Made by a program: the position numbers and the translations under genes. A stretch of DNA of 64,000 bases from positions 62,001 through 126,000 of the forward strand of contig JAGWVJ010000002.1 in the NCBI GenBank assembly GCA_018970945.1, written 5' to 3'. The notes under the pieces were generated by a model. The model saw only the letters and a list, made by a program, of their open reading frames with translations, was not told where the DNA came from and ran no database searches. This stretch comes from Cyanobacteria bacterium REEB417. GTDB taxonomy: Bacteria > Cyanobacteriota > Cyanobacteriia > PCC-6307 > Cyanobiaceae. Within the stretch, counting starts at the first letter, position 1. The number at the start of each line of letters is the position of its first letter. Of this stretch, positions 54,821-62,299 are shown piece after piece.

Positions 54821-55006
54821 TTGCAAATCACCCATTGCGATGACGAGCACCTGATCAGGCTCAACCAGAAGGAAGCTTCTTTGCTTGTGGATGCCTGTGT
54901 GATGGTCATCCTGGCTGCCGAGACGGCTCCTGAAACCGCGCTGCGGCCTGATCTTGCCGGTTTGCTCGCCACACTCTTCGAGCATCTCAGTCCGGTGGTG
55001 CATTGA
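54821..55006 (+). CDS. Possible small protein, 61 residues
   Basis: A frame open from a TTG at 54821: DDEHLIRLNQKEASLLVDAC, then VMVILAAETAPETALRPDLA and LLATLFEHLSP. The helical, amphipathic character and Leu/Ala pattern are protein-like, but there is only a TTG start and no clear Shine-Dalgarno, and a longer frame from 54680 runs through the cyAbrB terminator. The stop is inside the first copy of a 16-bp direct duplication. I cannot name it. Confidence 0.45.
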   Translation: MQITHCDDEHLIRLNQKEASLLVDACVMVILAAETAPETALRPDLAGLLATLFEHLSPVVH

Positions 55007-55023
55007 TCCGGTGGTGCATTGAT
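54992..55023. repeat. 16-bp perfect tandem duplication at a gene end
   Basis: CCGGTGGTGCATTGAT occurs twice with no spacer (54992-55007 and 55008-55023). The first copy includes the stop codon of the possible 61-residue gene; the second lies close to the convergent fumC stop (55047). Confidence 0.9.
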
Positions 55024-55046
55024 GCGAGCCCCTCAGGGGTGTGGTC

Positions 55047-56429
55047 TCAGACCATCGCTTCAGGTTGGACCCAGCGGTCGAAGTCATCGGCGCTGATGTC
55101 CCCCAGAACCAGCGCGGCTTCCCTGAGGCTGAGACCGTGGAGATGGGCATGCTTGGCGATGGCACTGGCGCGGTCGTACCCAATCGCGGGTGTCAGCGCG
55201 GTGACCAGCATCAGGCTTTCATTGAGCAGCGCGCGAATGCGCCGGCGGTTCACCGAAAGTCCCTCGATGCAGTGCTGGCGAAAACCGTTGCACCCACCAC
55301 TGAGCAGCTCGATGCTCTCGAGCACGTTGCAGGCCAGCAGCGGTTTGAACACGTTCAGTTCGAAATTGCCCTGGCTGGCTGCCATCTGCACTGCGGTGTT
55401 GTTGCCCATCACCTGCACGGCCACCATCGTGAGGCTTTCAGCCTGGGTGGGATTCACCTTGCCGGGCATGATCGATGATCCGGGTTCGTTCTCGGGCAAC
55501 ACCAGTTCACCAAGTCCGCATCGGGGGCCGCTGCCCAGCCAACGGATGTCGTTGGCGATCTTGAACAGTGACCCCGCCAGCACCGTCAGCGCCCCATGCA
55601 GAGCCGCCAACGGTTCCTGCCCAGCCAGCGCCTGAAACGGATTGGCTGCAGCGCTGAACGGTAGCCCCAGGCGCTCGGCCAGGCGGGTAGCGACCGCTGG
55701 TCCAAAGCCCTTCGGTGCGTTGAGCCCCGTGCCCACGGCGGTACCGCCGATCGCCAGCTGCAGCACCTGGGGCAAGATCGCCCGCAGACCCGCGAGCCCC
55801 AGCTCGAGCTGGGCCCCATAGCCGCTGAACTCCTGTCCCAGGCTCAGGGGCACCGCATCCTGAAGATGGGTGCGGCCGATCTTGACGATGTCGCGGTAGG
55901 CCTCGGCTTTGTCAGCCAGGGCTCCGATCAGGGCTTCGATCGCGGGGATCAGGCGCCGTTCGAGCTCCAGCGCCACCGCCACATGCATCGCCGTTGGAAA
56001 GGTGTCGTTGCTCGACTGGCTGAGGTTGACGTGGTCGTTGGGATGGACGGGCGTTTTGCTGCCAAGTACGCCGCCCATCAGCTCGATCGCTCTGTTGGCG
56101 ATCACCTCATTGGCGTTCATATTGGTCTGGGTCCCGGAACCCGTCTGCCAGACCTTGAGCGGAAATTCCGCATCAAGACGGCCGCTGGCCACCTCTTCGG
56201 CTGCCGACACAATCGCGCTGCAGATGTCTGCATCGAGTTTTCCCTTGGCCAGGTTCACTTCGGCGCAGGCGGCCTTCAGGGAGCCGAAGGCATGGACCAC
56301 GGCCGTGGGCATCGATTGCCCAAACGGAAAGTTGTGAATCGAACGTTGGGTCTGGGCTCCCCAGTAGTGCTCAGCAGGCACCTGGAGCGTTCCCATGCTG
56401 TCACTTTCCTGACGCTGGGCTGGATTCAT
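55047..56429 (-). CDS. fumC: Class II fumarate hydratase
   Basis: Converts fumarate to malate. 460 residues; active-site signature GSSIMPGKVNPTQAE is present, with LSQSSNDTFPTAMHVAVALE, TNMNANEVIANRAIELMG and GRTHLQDAVPLSLGQEFSGY. Full length for the class II family, with no Fe-S cluster. The start overlaps the preceding gene's stop by 4 bp (ATGA). Confidence 0.96.
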   Translation of the reverse strand: MNPAQRQESDSMGTLQVPAEHYWGAQTQRSIHNFPFGQSMPTAVVHAFGSLKAACAEVNLAKGKLDADICSAIVSAAEEVASGRLDAEFPLKVWQTGSGTQTNMNANEVIANRAIELMGGVLGSKTPVHPNDHVNLSQSSNDTFPTAMHVAVALELERRLIPAIEALIGALADKAEAYRDIVKIGRTHLQDAVPLSLGQEFSGYGAQLELGLAGLRAILPQVLQLAIGGTAVGTGLNAPKGFGPAVATRLAERLGLPFSAAANPFQALAGQEPLAALHGALTVLAGSLFKIANDIRWLGSGPRCGLGELVLPENEPGSSIMPGKVNPTQAESLTMVAVQVMGNNTAVQMAASQGNFELNVFKPLLACNVLESIELLSGGCNGFRQHCIEGLSVNRRRIRALLNESLMLVTALTPAIGYDRASAIAKHAHLHGLSLREAALVLGDISADDFDRWVQPEAMV

Positions 56430-56986
56430 GGCTGTTGCACTTCGCTATTCAGCTCGTTGAAACTCACGGTGGTGCCGCTGTTGCCCTGGCCTTCGAGCAG
56501 CGCAATTCCGGTGGCCTGGCTCACGGCTTTGTTGATGCTGCCGATGTCGACCTGGCCGTTGGCATCCAGCACGACCTGACCCTGGGGATCGATGACCACA
56601 ACCTGAGGTACAAGGCCTGACCAGTAATGGGCTGGGTCGCCGGCACCGGTTTCACGACGGTTTTGCAGGGGATCGGTGGCGATGGGGATCAGCTCGACGC
56701 TGTTGCCCCAGACCCGTTGCAGTTCAGAGACCACGGCAGCAAAGCGCTTGCTGGCTGAGGCGTCATCGAGGTAGTAGACGACGACTGCGGTGCGATGGGC
56801 GTCCAGGGCCTGGCCCAGGGTGCTGCGAGGTGGGACCAGGGAGCCGTTGCCGGCATACAGGGCATAAATGTTGCCGTCGTAGTTGTTGTTGGTGAGCGCC
56901 GCCTGGACCGGGGCGACCCAGGCGCTGCACCAGCACACCATCCCCAGCACGATGGGGAGCAGGGATCTCAGCAGCCGAAGTGCCAC
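56426..56986 (-). CDS. Thylakoid membrane photosystem I accumulation factor-like
   Basis: 186 residues with a signal or anchor peptide (residues 1-29, ending PVQAA), then LTNNNYDGNIYALYAGNGSL and VVVYYLDDASASKRFAAVVS, a thioredoxin-like fold without a CxxC. This matches cyanobacterial proteins annotated as thylakoid membrane photosystem I accumulation factors. Predicted on the lumenal side. It precedes fumC and overlaps it by 4 bp. Confidence 0.83.
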   Translation of the reverse strand: MALRLLRSLLPIVLGMVCWCSAWVAPVQAALTNNNYDGNIYALYAGNGSLVPPRSTLGQALDAHRTAVVVYYLDDASASKRFAAVVSELQRVWGNSVELIPIATDPLQNRRETGAGDPAHYWSGLVPQVVVIDPQGQVVLDANGQVDIGSINKAVSQATGIALLEGQGNSGTTVSFNELNSEVQQP

Positions 56987-57005
56987 GCAGCAGGGACAGG
57001 TGCGT

Positions 57006-58640
57006 TCATTGTGACGCCCTGAGGCTGCGTCCCATGCCCTGAAGAATGCCGCGACCCACCAGGCCGATGGCGCGGCCGATCACCTGGGTGAGCAGCACCA
57101 CGACCAGCCGTCCAAGCCCGCGGATCAGACCTTGCAACTGCGGAGCCAGGGCGTCGCGTGATTCAAGCGCCAGAGTGACCAGTTGCTGGTCCCAGCTGAG
57201 CTCTCTGAGCTCCCGGTCGCGGGGCTCAGCGTGCTGATGGCTGGTGATGCCGCTGGCTTCAAGGGTGAGCAGCTGACGGCGGCTTTCGTAGATCGCCACC
57301 GGGCGGTCGAGCCAGGTGCTCCAGCGCTGCTGGGCATTGAGCTGGTTGCGCAGCCGCTCGAGGTTGCGGGTCGACAGCAGTTCGGGCACCAGCAGGTAGC
57401 GGCGCAGTTCGGGCCAGCCGGCACAGCCGGCCAGCACCTGGCCAGCCACCTGCTCGGCGTTGCGCACCAGCCAGTTGGCGACCAACCGCTGCAGCTCGAG
57501 AACGGCAAGCGGTTCATCGGGCGCCATCAGCCGACCCTGAACCAGCAGTGGCTGGCCCAGCACCAGCGCATTGAGCATGGGCTGGGGATCGGGCAGCTCT
57601 GGATCGTTGACAACCAGATCGCTGGACTGCAAGAGGGTTTCGGCCACGGGTCTGAGCTCGCCATTGAGTGGCAGCCGCACATATGGGCTGGCCATGGCGG
57701 CCAGGGCCTGCTGGCGCAGCTGCCGTTGCAGTTCCAGCCATTGCTGCCTCAGAACGGCTGGTTGATGCTGGCCGGAGCCGAGTTGCTCCCGCAACAGTTC
57801 CAGTTGGTCGAGCAGGCCTCCCAACAGATCCCGGCGCCGGCGGGCATCCAGACCTTCCAGGGCGAGCAGTTGTCCGCTGCTGTTGTTCAGGGGGGTGTCG
57901 ATCTGCTGCCTGAGGGCACCGACAATCGAGCGCCAGCTGCCCTCGGCATTGCGCTGCACCAGGCTGATCGCTGTGCTGGTCGCCAGCCCGGCACCAGGCT
58001 CGTGCCGAGCTGGCGCTGCTGCCGGCGCCGCTGGTGCCCCCCAGGCCAGGCTGACGGGCCCATGCAGCAGCAACAGCAGAGCCCGCGCTGCCCGCAGCTC
58101 CCGCAGCTGACCCTGCAGCAGCAGCAGCGTCAGCGCGTCGAGGTCCGCCCGTTGCTGCTGGATCAACAGCGCGCGCAGCTGTTGGTCGATCTGCTGCAGC
58201 CCGCTGATCAGAAGCCACTGACCCAGGCCAATGGCAGGATTCGCCAGGGGTTGGGCCTGGGTTGTGGCGCCATCGCTGAGTCGCACGATCCGGCCGCCCT
58301 GCAGCAGGGTTTCGATCGCTTCCAGCAGCAGGTCGGCGGTCGGCGCCTGAAGCAGACCTTCGGCCGGCAGCGCCAACAGCGCGTCGCGGGGCAGGCCTGC
58401 TGCCTGGGGCAGGCCGATCAGCAGGGGTGCCGGCTGCCAGGTCTGGCTGAGCCGTGCCGATTCGCGTTGCAGGGCTTCGAGACCAATGGTTGCCTCGGGA
58501 ATCCACAGCACCAGTTGGGGTGAGCCGTTGGGTTCGGCCTCGCTGGTACTCACCCGCAACCCGTTGCCGGGATCCTCCAGCAGGCGCGTTAACCCTTCGG
58601 CCAGCAGGGGCTCAGCAAAGAGCAGCAGTTGCCGGCCCAC
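57006..58640 (-). CDS. DUF3685 (Ycf55-like) protein
   Basis: 544 residues. The N-terminal part resembles a response-regulator receiver (LLLFAEPLLAEGLTRLLEDP), but the phosphoacceptor Asp region is degenerate. The middle is Leu/Gln/Arg-rich and helical, and the C-terminal segment (RLPLNGELRPVAETLLQSSD, then WSTWLDRPVAIYESR) matches DUF3685, related to plastid Ycf55. Function unknown. A final hydrophobic helix (RLVVVLLTQVIGRAIGLVG) suggests membrane association. Confidence 0.85.
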   Translation of the reverse strand: MGRQLLLFAEPLLAEGLTRLLEDPGNGLRVSTSEAEPNGSPQLVLWIPEATIGLEALQRESARLSQTWQPAPLLIGLPQAAGLPRDALLALPAEGLLQAPTADLLLEAIETLLQGGRIVRLSDGATTQAQPLANPAIGLGQWLLISGLQQIDQQLRALLIQQQRADLDALTLLLLQGQLRELRAARALLLLLHGPVSLAWGAPAAPAAAPARHEPGAGLATSTAISLVQRNAEGSWRSIVGALRQQIDTPLNNSSGQLLALEGLDARRRRDLLGGLLDQLELLREQLGSGQHQPAVLRQQWLELQRQLRQQALAAMASPYVRLPLNGELRPVAETLLQSSDLVVNDPELPDPQPMLNALVLGQPLLVQGRLMAPDEPLAVLELQRLVANWLVRNAEQVAGQVLAGCAGWPELRRYLLVPELLSTRNLERLRNQLNAQQRWSTWLDRPVAIYESRRQLLTLEASGITSHQHAEPRDRELRELSWDQQLVTLALESRDALAPQLQGLIRGLGRLVVVLLTQVIGRAIGLVGRGILQGMGRSLRASQ

Positions 58641-58722
58641 CGGTGACGCCCCTGAGCAGTGACGCCAACGGTAACGGCTGGCTGGTGAATTTCCAGGCCT
58701 CCACGGATGATCGGGCTGGGGC

Positions 58723-59160
58723 TCAGCTGCGCCGGCCGGTGAGCTGCACGCTGTAGGACTCGATGGCGTACCCGGTGTGCGCTTCGATTGCGGCCAGGAG
58801 CTCGGGCGGCAGTTTGAGATCCAGATCCTGGATCGCGCCGGTGTCCGCGCAGATCAGGTGACTGTGGGGGTCGCTGCGGTAGCCATAGAGCCGTCCACCG
58901 GCGCGGTCGAGGCATTCGATCACCCCTGCCGACTGCAGCGCCTCAAGGTTCTGATAGACCGATGTGTGGCCGATGTTGCGGCCCTGGTCGTTCAGTTTCT
59001 CGAAGATGTCACGGGCGCTCAGATGGCTGCGCTCCTGCCACAACAGGTCGAGCACCATGCGCCGCTGCTTGCTCAACCGCATGCCGAGTTCGCGGCAGCG
59101 TCGGTAGGCGCTGTCGGCGCGCAACACACCGTTCGGGATGGTGATCACGCCTTGGGCCAA
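58723..59160 (-). CDS. Fur-family transcription regulator without the CxxC zinc sites
   Basis: 145 residues, winged helix with MRLSKQRRMVLDLLWQERSH and TSVYQNLEALQSAG recognition helix. The metal-binding block reads RSDPHSHLICADTGAIQDLD: the His pair and Asp remain, but the structural zinc CxxC is reduced to one Cys (CADT), and the C-terminal CxxC is absent (the protein ends SVQLTGRRS). Closer to PerR than to Fur or Zur in block shape. The start is TTG 59160 or GTG 59148. A palindrome that could be its operator lies just upstream. Confidence 0.88.
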   Translation of the reverse strand: MAQGVITIPNGVLRADSAYRRCRELGMRLSKQRRMVLDLLWQERSHLSARDIFEKLNDQGRNIGHTSVYQNLEALQSAGVIECLDRAGGRLYGYRSDPHSHLICADTGAIQDLDLKLPPELLAAIEAHTGYAIESYSVQLTGRRS

Positions 59161-59174
59161 AAAACCGTCATTCC

Positions 59175-59197
59175 GTTATAGGTCAACCGACCTTGAC
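59175..59197 (-). promoter_or_regulatory. Possible -10 and palindromic operator before the Fur-family gene
   Basis: On the minus strand GTCAA-GGTCGG-TTGAC (59197-59182) is a perfect 5-bp inverted repeat, and TATAAC (59180-59175) follows, a 5-of-6 match to a -10 box. The operator would sit in the spacer of the promoter, consistent with autorepression by the regulator. The -35 region is unclear, so the assignment is tentative. Confidence 0.4.
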
Positions 59198-59958
59198 TAG
59201 GCGGTGAAGCTGTTGATGACATCCTGCAGGCGCCCGTCGCCGATCGCCTGCAACGCTTCACCGAGGTCAACGCGACCGTCATAGAGGGCCCGGCCCACGA
59301 TCACCCCTGAGACGCCCGCTGGTTCGAGGCTCAGCAGCGACAGCAGATGCTCCAGGGTGCCGATGCCCCCAGAGGCGATCACCGGCACGCTGCTCGCCTC
59401 CGCCATGGCCCGCAGCGCCGTCAGGTTGGGCCCCGCCAGGGTGCCGTCGGTGGCGATGTCGGTGCTGATGATGGCGGCGATACCGCTTCTGCTGAAGCGG
59501 CGCGCCAGGTCGGTGGCCTCGGTGGAGCTTTCACTGATCCACCCGCGGGTGGCGACCTTGCCGTTTTTGGCGTCGATGCCAACGATCACGCGACCGGGAT
59601 GGCGTCTGGCGAGCTGATCGACCAACTCGGGCTGCTCCAGGGCCACGGTGCCCAGAATCACCCGATCAAGGCCGCAGGCCAACAGTTCATCGGCGCGCTC
59701 TGGGCTGCGCACGCCGCCCCCCAGTTGCACGGGGATCTCCAGTGCCGCTGTGATCGCTTTGATGGCTGTGTCGTTGAGCGGTTGACCGCTGCGGGCTCCG
59801 TCGAGATCGACCAGGTGCAGGCGTTCAGCCCCCTGCCGCTGCCAGCTGAGGGCCTGGGCCACGGGGTCGTCGCTGAAGCGGGTGACCTTGTCGTAGTCGC
59901 CCTGATGCAGGCGCACACAGTGCCCATCGAGGAGGTCGATGGCTGGAATCACCTGCAT
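59197..59958 (-). CDS. hisA: 1-(5-phosphoribosyl)-5-[(5-phosphoribosylamino)methylideneamino]imidazole-4-carboxamide isomerase
   Basis: Histidine biosynthesis, an Amadori rearrangement. 253 residues, (beta/alpha)8 barrel: MQVIPAIDLLDGHCVRLHQG with the catalytic Asp8, VQLGGGVRSPE, FSRSGIAAIISTDIATDGTL with the second Asp, and VIASGGIGTLEH. Full length. Divergent from the CSP41-like gene. Confidence 0.96.
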   Translation of the reverse strand: MQVIPAIDLLDGHCVRLHQGDYDKVTRFSDDPVAQALSWQRQGAERLHLVDLDGARSGQPLNDTAIKAITAALEIPVQLGGGVRSPERADELLACGLDRVILGTVALEQPELVDQLARRHPGRVIVGIDAKNGKVATRGWISESSTEATDLARRFSRSGIAAIISTDIATDGTLAGPNLTALRAMAEASSVPVIASGGIGTLEHLLSLLSLEPAGVSGVIVGRALYDGRVDLGEALQAIGDGRLQDVINSFTA

Positions 59959-60067
59959 GGAATCACCCCTGCGCGCACTGGTTCAATCGTTGCAGGCGGC
60001 CTGCTCCCTCAGGGCGGGTTCGGGTTTGAATGGCGCCCAGACGAATCCCCCCACAGCGGGCAGCGGT

Positions 60068-60985
60068 ATGAAGATTCTGGTGATGGGCGGCACCCGTTTT
60101 GTTGGTAAACCCCTGGTGGCGCAGCTGTTGGCCCAGGGCCATGCCCTGACCCTGTTCACTCGCGGCAACAAGCCGGCCCCCGCAGGGGTCGAGCATCTGA
60201 TTGGCGATCGCAGCCGTGCTGATGACCTGGTCCCGTTGGCCGGCCGTGGCTTCGATGTGATCGTTGACAGCTCGGGCCGCGCGCTCGATGACAGCCGCGC
60301 CGTCATCGAGCGCACCGGAGCACCCAGCCACCGGTTTGTCTACGTGAGCTCGGCTGGCGTCTATGCCGATAGCGAGCTCTGGCCCCTGGACGAGGACAGC
60401 CCCACCGACCCGGCCAGTCGCCATGCCGGCAAGCTCGACACCGAGTCCTGGCTTCGGGCCGAAGGCATCCCCTTCACCAGCTTCCGCCCCACCTACATCG
60501 TTGGGCCCGGCAATTACAACCCCGTTGAAAGCTGGTTCTTTGATCGCATCGTGCACGGCCGGCCGGTGCCCCTGCCGGGTGACGGCAGCACCATCACCCA
60601 GCTGGGCCATGCCCACGACCTGGCCACGGCCATGGCCCGCAGCATCGGCATCGATGCCGCCGCCAACCGGATCTACAACTGCAGCGGCCGCCAGGGGGTC
60701 ACCTTCAAAGGGCTCGTGCACGCCGCAGCGGTCGCGGCCGGACAGGATCCGGCCAGCGTCGAGATCCGCAGCTTTGACCCTGCCGGACTCGACAAGAAGG
60801 CCCGCAAGGCCTTCCCGTTGCGCATGGCCCATTTCCTGACCGACATCACCCGGGTGCGGCGTGAACTGGCCTGGGAGCCCCAGTTCGATCTGTCCGCCAC
60901 CCTGGCGGATAGCTATGCCAACGACTACGCCCTACGCATGCCGACCAGCCCTGACTTCAGCGGTGATGCGGCATTGATCGGGTGA
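60068..60985 (+). CDS. CSP41-like NAD-dependent epimerase/dehydratase
   Basis: 305 residues, extended SDR-like. The nucleotide-binding start is MKILVMGGTRFVGKPLVAQL; SSAGVYADSELWPLDEDSP and FRPTYIVGPGNYNPVESWFF are typical of the chloroplast stem-loop-binding CSP41 proteins, which bind and process plastid RNA and lack the usual YxxxK catalysis. Here the YxxxK tyrosine-lysine pair is not obvious. The ATG at 60068 follows an in-frame upstream extension that looks non-coding. RNA binding is therefore a plausible role. Confidence 0.88.
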   Translation: MKILVMGGTRFVGKPLVAQLLAQGHALTLFTRGNKPAPAGVEHLIGDRSRADDLVPLAGRGFDVIVDSSGRALDDSRAVIERTGAPSHRFVYVSSAGVYADSELWPLDEDSPTDPASRHAGKLDTESWLRAEGIPFTSFRPTYIVGPGNYNPVESWFFDRIVHGRPVPLPGDGSTITQLGHAHDLATAMARSIGIDAAANRIYNCSGRQGVTFKGLVHAAAVAAGQDPASVEIRSFDPAGLDKKARKAFPLRMAHFLTDITRVRRELAWEPQFDLSATLADSYANDYALRMPTSPDFSGDAALIG

Positions 60986-61066
60986 TGTCCTGCCGGGCAC
61001 CCTGCTCGTGCACCCCGCAGGGAGGGGGCGTTCCCTGATTGCGCCGCCGACACAGTGATTCGAGGG

Positions 61067-61192
61067 TGTTTTGACAGTTTTTCGAGAGTGTCGCAGCAAT
61101 GTCCCAACAATGTCGGAACAGAGACTCGACACTTTCCCCATAGTGTTGGGACAGTGTCCTGACTTCATTTCAACCTGTCCCCCCTGGGACAC
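61067..61192. repeat. 11-bp-phased TGTC array with inverted repeats, CSP41-pgsA spacer
   Basis: The 253-bp convergent spacer (60986-61238) holds no gene. TGTC or TGTT begins at 61067, 61089, 61100, 61111, 61144 and 61155, all on one 11-bp phase; the three central units are TGTCGCAGCAA, TGTCCCAACAA and TGTCGGAACAG. There are also perfect inverted repeats: TGTCCCAACA (61100-61109) with TGTTGGGACA (61144-61153) and, inside that, TGTCG (61111-61115) with CGACA (61127-61131). GTGTCC (61154) can pair with GGACAC (61187). Confidence 0.7.
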
Positions 61193-61238
61193 CCTCGCCG
61201 CGATGGGGGGCAGGGCCGGTGTCGCAGCAAGCTGTTGG

Positions 61239-61769
61239 TCAAGCCTTGCGCACGTAACCCAGCGCTGAGCTGAGCGCCAGCAGCAGTGACGGCCAGAACA
61301 CCCACCAGCCCAGACCGCGCAACGTGCTCACCAGCGCGGCCCCGCCCCAGGTCCCAGGCCACAGCAGCAGCAGCAGACTGGCGAACTGCAGCACCGTTTT
61401 GGCCTTGCCGCCGAGGGAGGCCGGGCCGCCGCTGGTTTCGCTGGCGCGCCAGCCGCTGATCAGCAGCTCGCGGGTCAGGAGCACCCAGACCGCCCAGAGC
61501 GGAAGACGGCCGCTTGCTCCCAGCCACAGCAGCGGCGCGCTGATCAGAATCTTGTCGGTGAGGGGATCCAGCCGGGCCCCCCAGACGCTGCCCCCGCCGG
61601 CGCGGCGGGCCAGTTGGCCATCGAGCCAGTCGGACAGACCGCCGGCCAGCAGCAGCAGCCAGGCCAGCGGCGCCTGTCCCGCCGCAAGCATCACGATCAG
61701 CGGCAGGCCCAGCAGGGCTCGCATCAGGGTGAGGCCATCGGCAAGCTGTCGCAGGCGGGTGGGCCCCAT
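61239..61769 (-). CDS. pgsA: CDP-diacylglycerol-glycerol-3-phosphate 3-phosphatidyltransferase
   Basis: Makes phosphatidylglycerolphosphate for PG, a required thylakoid lipid. About 176 residues with about five membrane segments. The CDP-alcohol phosphotransferase motif is SDWLDGQLARRAGGGSVWGA with LDPLTDK. Start ATG 61769 (MGPTRLRQLADG) chosen; the longer frame from 61838 has a non-coding look. Convergent with the CSP41-like gene and divergent from the CBS gene. Confidence 0.93.
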   Translation of the reverse strand: MGPTRLRQLADGLTLMRALLGLPLIVMLAAGQAPLAWLLLLAGGLSDWLDGQLARRAGGGSVWGARLDPLTDKILISAPLLWLGASGRLPLWAVWVLLTRELLISGWRASETSGGPASLGGKAKTVLQFASLLLLLWPGTWGGAALVSTLRGLGWWVFWPSLLLALSSALGYVRKA

Positions 61770-61821
61770 CGGTGTGCGGTCGGCTCGGCCCCAGAATGCC
61801 TGCAGTCGATCAGCCCTGCCC

Positions 61822-62286
61822 GTGGTGCAGCAGCCCATCTCCGCCGTGATGACCAGTCCGGTGCTCAGCGTCCGCGAAAGCTCCCCATTGCAGGATGCCG
61901 TTCAGTTGATGAGTGAGCACCACGTCAGCGGTCTGGCTGTGGTCGACGGCAGCGGTGTGCTGGTGGGTGAGCTCACCGAGCAGGACCTGATGGTGCGCGA
62001 GAGCGGTTTTGATGCCGGCCCCTACGTGATGCTGCTGGACGCGGTCATCTATCTGCGCAATCCGTTGAACTGGGACAAGGAGGTGCACCAGGTGCTCGGC
62101 AGCACCGTGGGCGAGGTGATGAGCAAGGCCCCCCATAGCTGCAACGCCGATCTGGGCCTGCCGGCTGCGGCCCGATTGCTGCACGAGCGCAGCACCCAGC
62201 GTCTGTTTGTGCTCGATGCCCAGAAACAGCCTGTGGGCGTTCTCACCCGTGGTGACGTGGTGCGCGCACTGGCGGCGGCAGGGTGA
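61822..62286 (+). CDS. Tandem CBS-domain protein
   Basis: About 154 residues with two CBS domains: MTSPVLSVRESSPLQDAVQL, VSGLAVVDGSGVLVGELTEQ, and after a linker VGEVMSKAPHSCNADLGLPA and RLFVLDAQKQPVGVLTRGDV. CBS pairs bind adenosyl nucleotides and usually regulate a partner; no enzyme domain is fused. The GTG at 61822 fits the family N-terminus; GTG 61825 and ATG 61849 are also in frame. Divergent from pgsA with a 52-bp spacer. Confidence 0.88.
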   Translation: MVQQPISAVMTSPVLSVRESSPLQDAVQLMSEHHVSGLAVVDGSGVLVGELTEQDLMVRESGFDAGPYVMLLDAVIYLRNPLNWDKEVHQVLGSTVGEVMSKAPHSCNADLGLPAAARLLHERSTQRLFVLDAQKQPVGVLTRGDVVRALAAAG

Positions 62287-62299
62287 TCGATCTGCCCTG

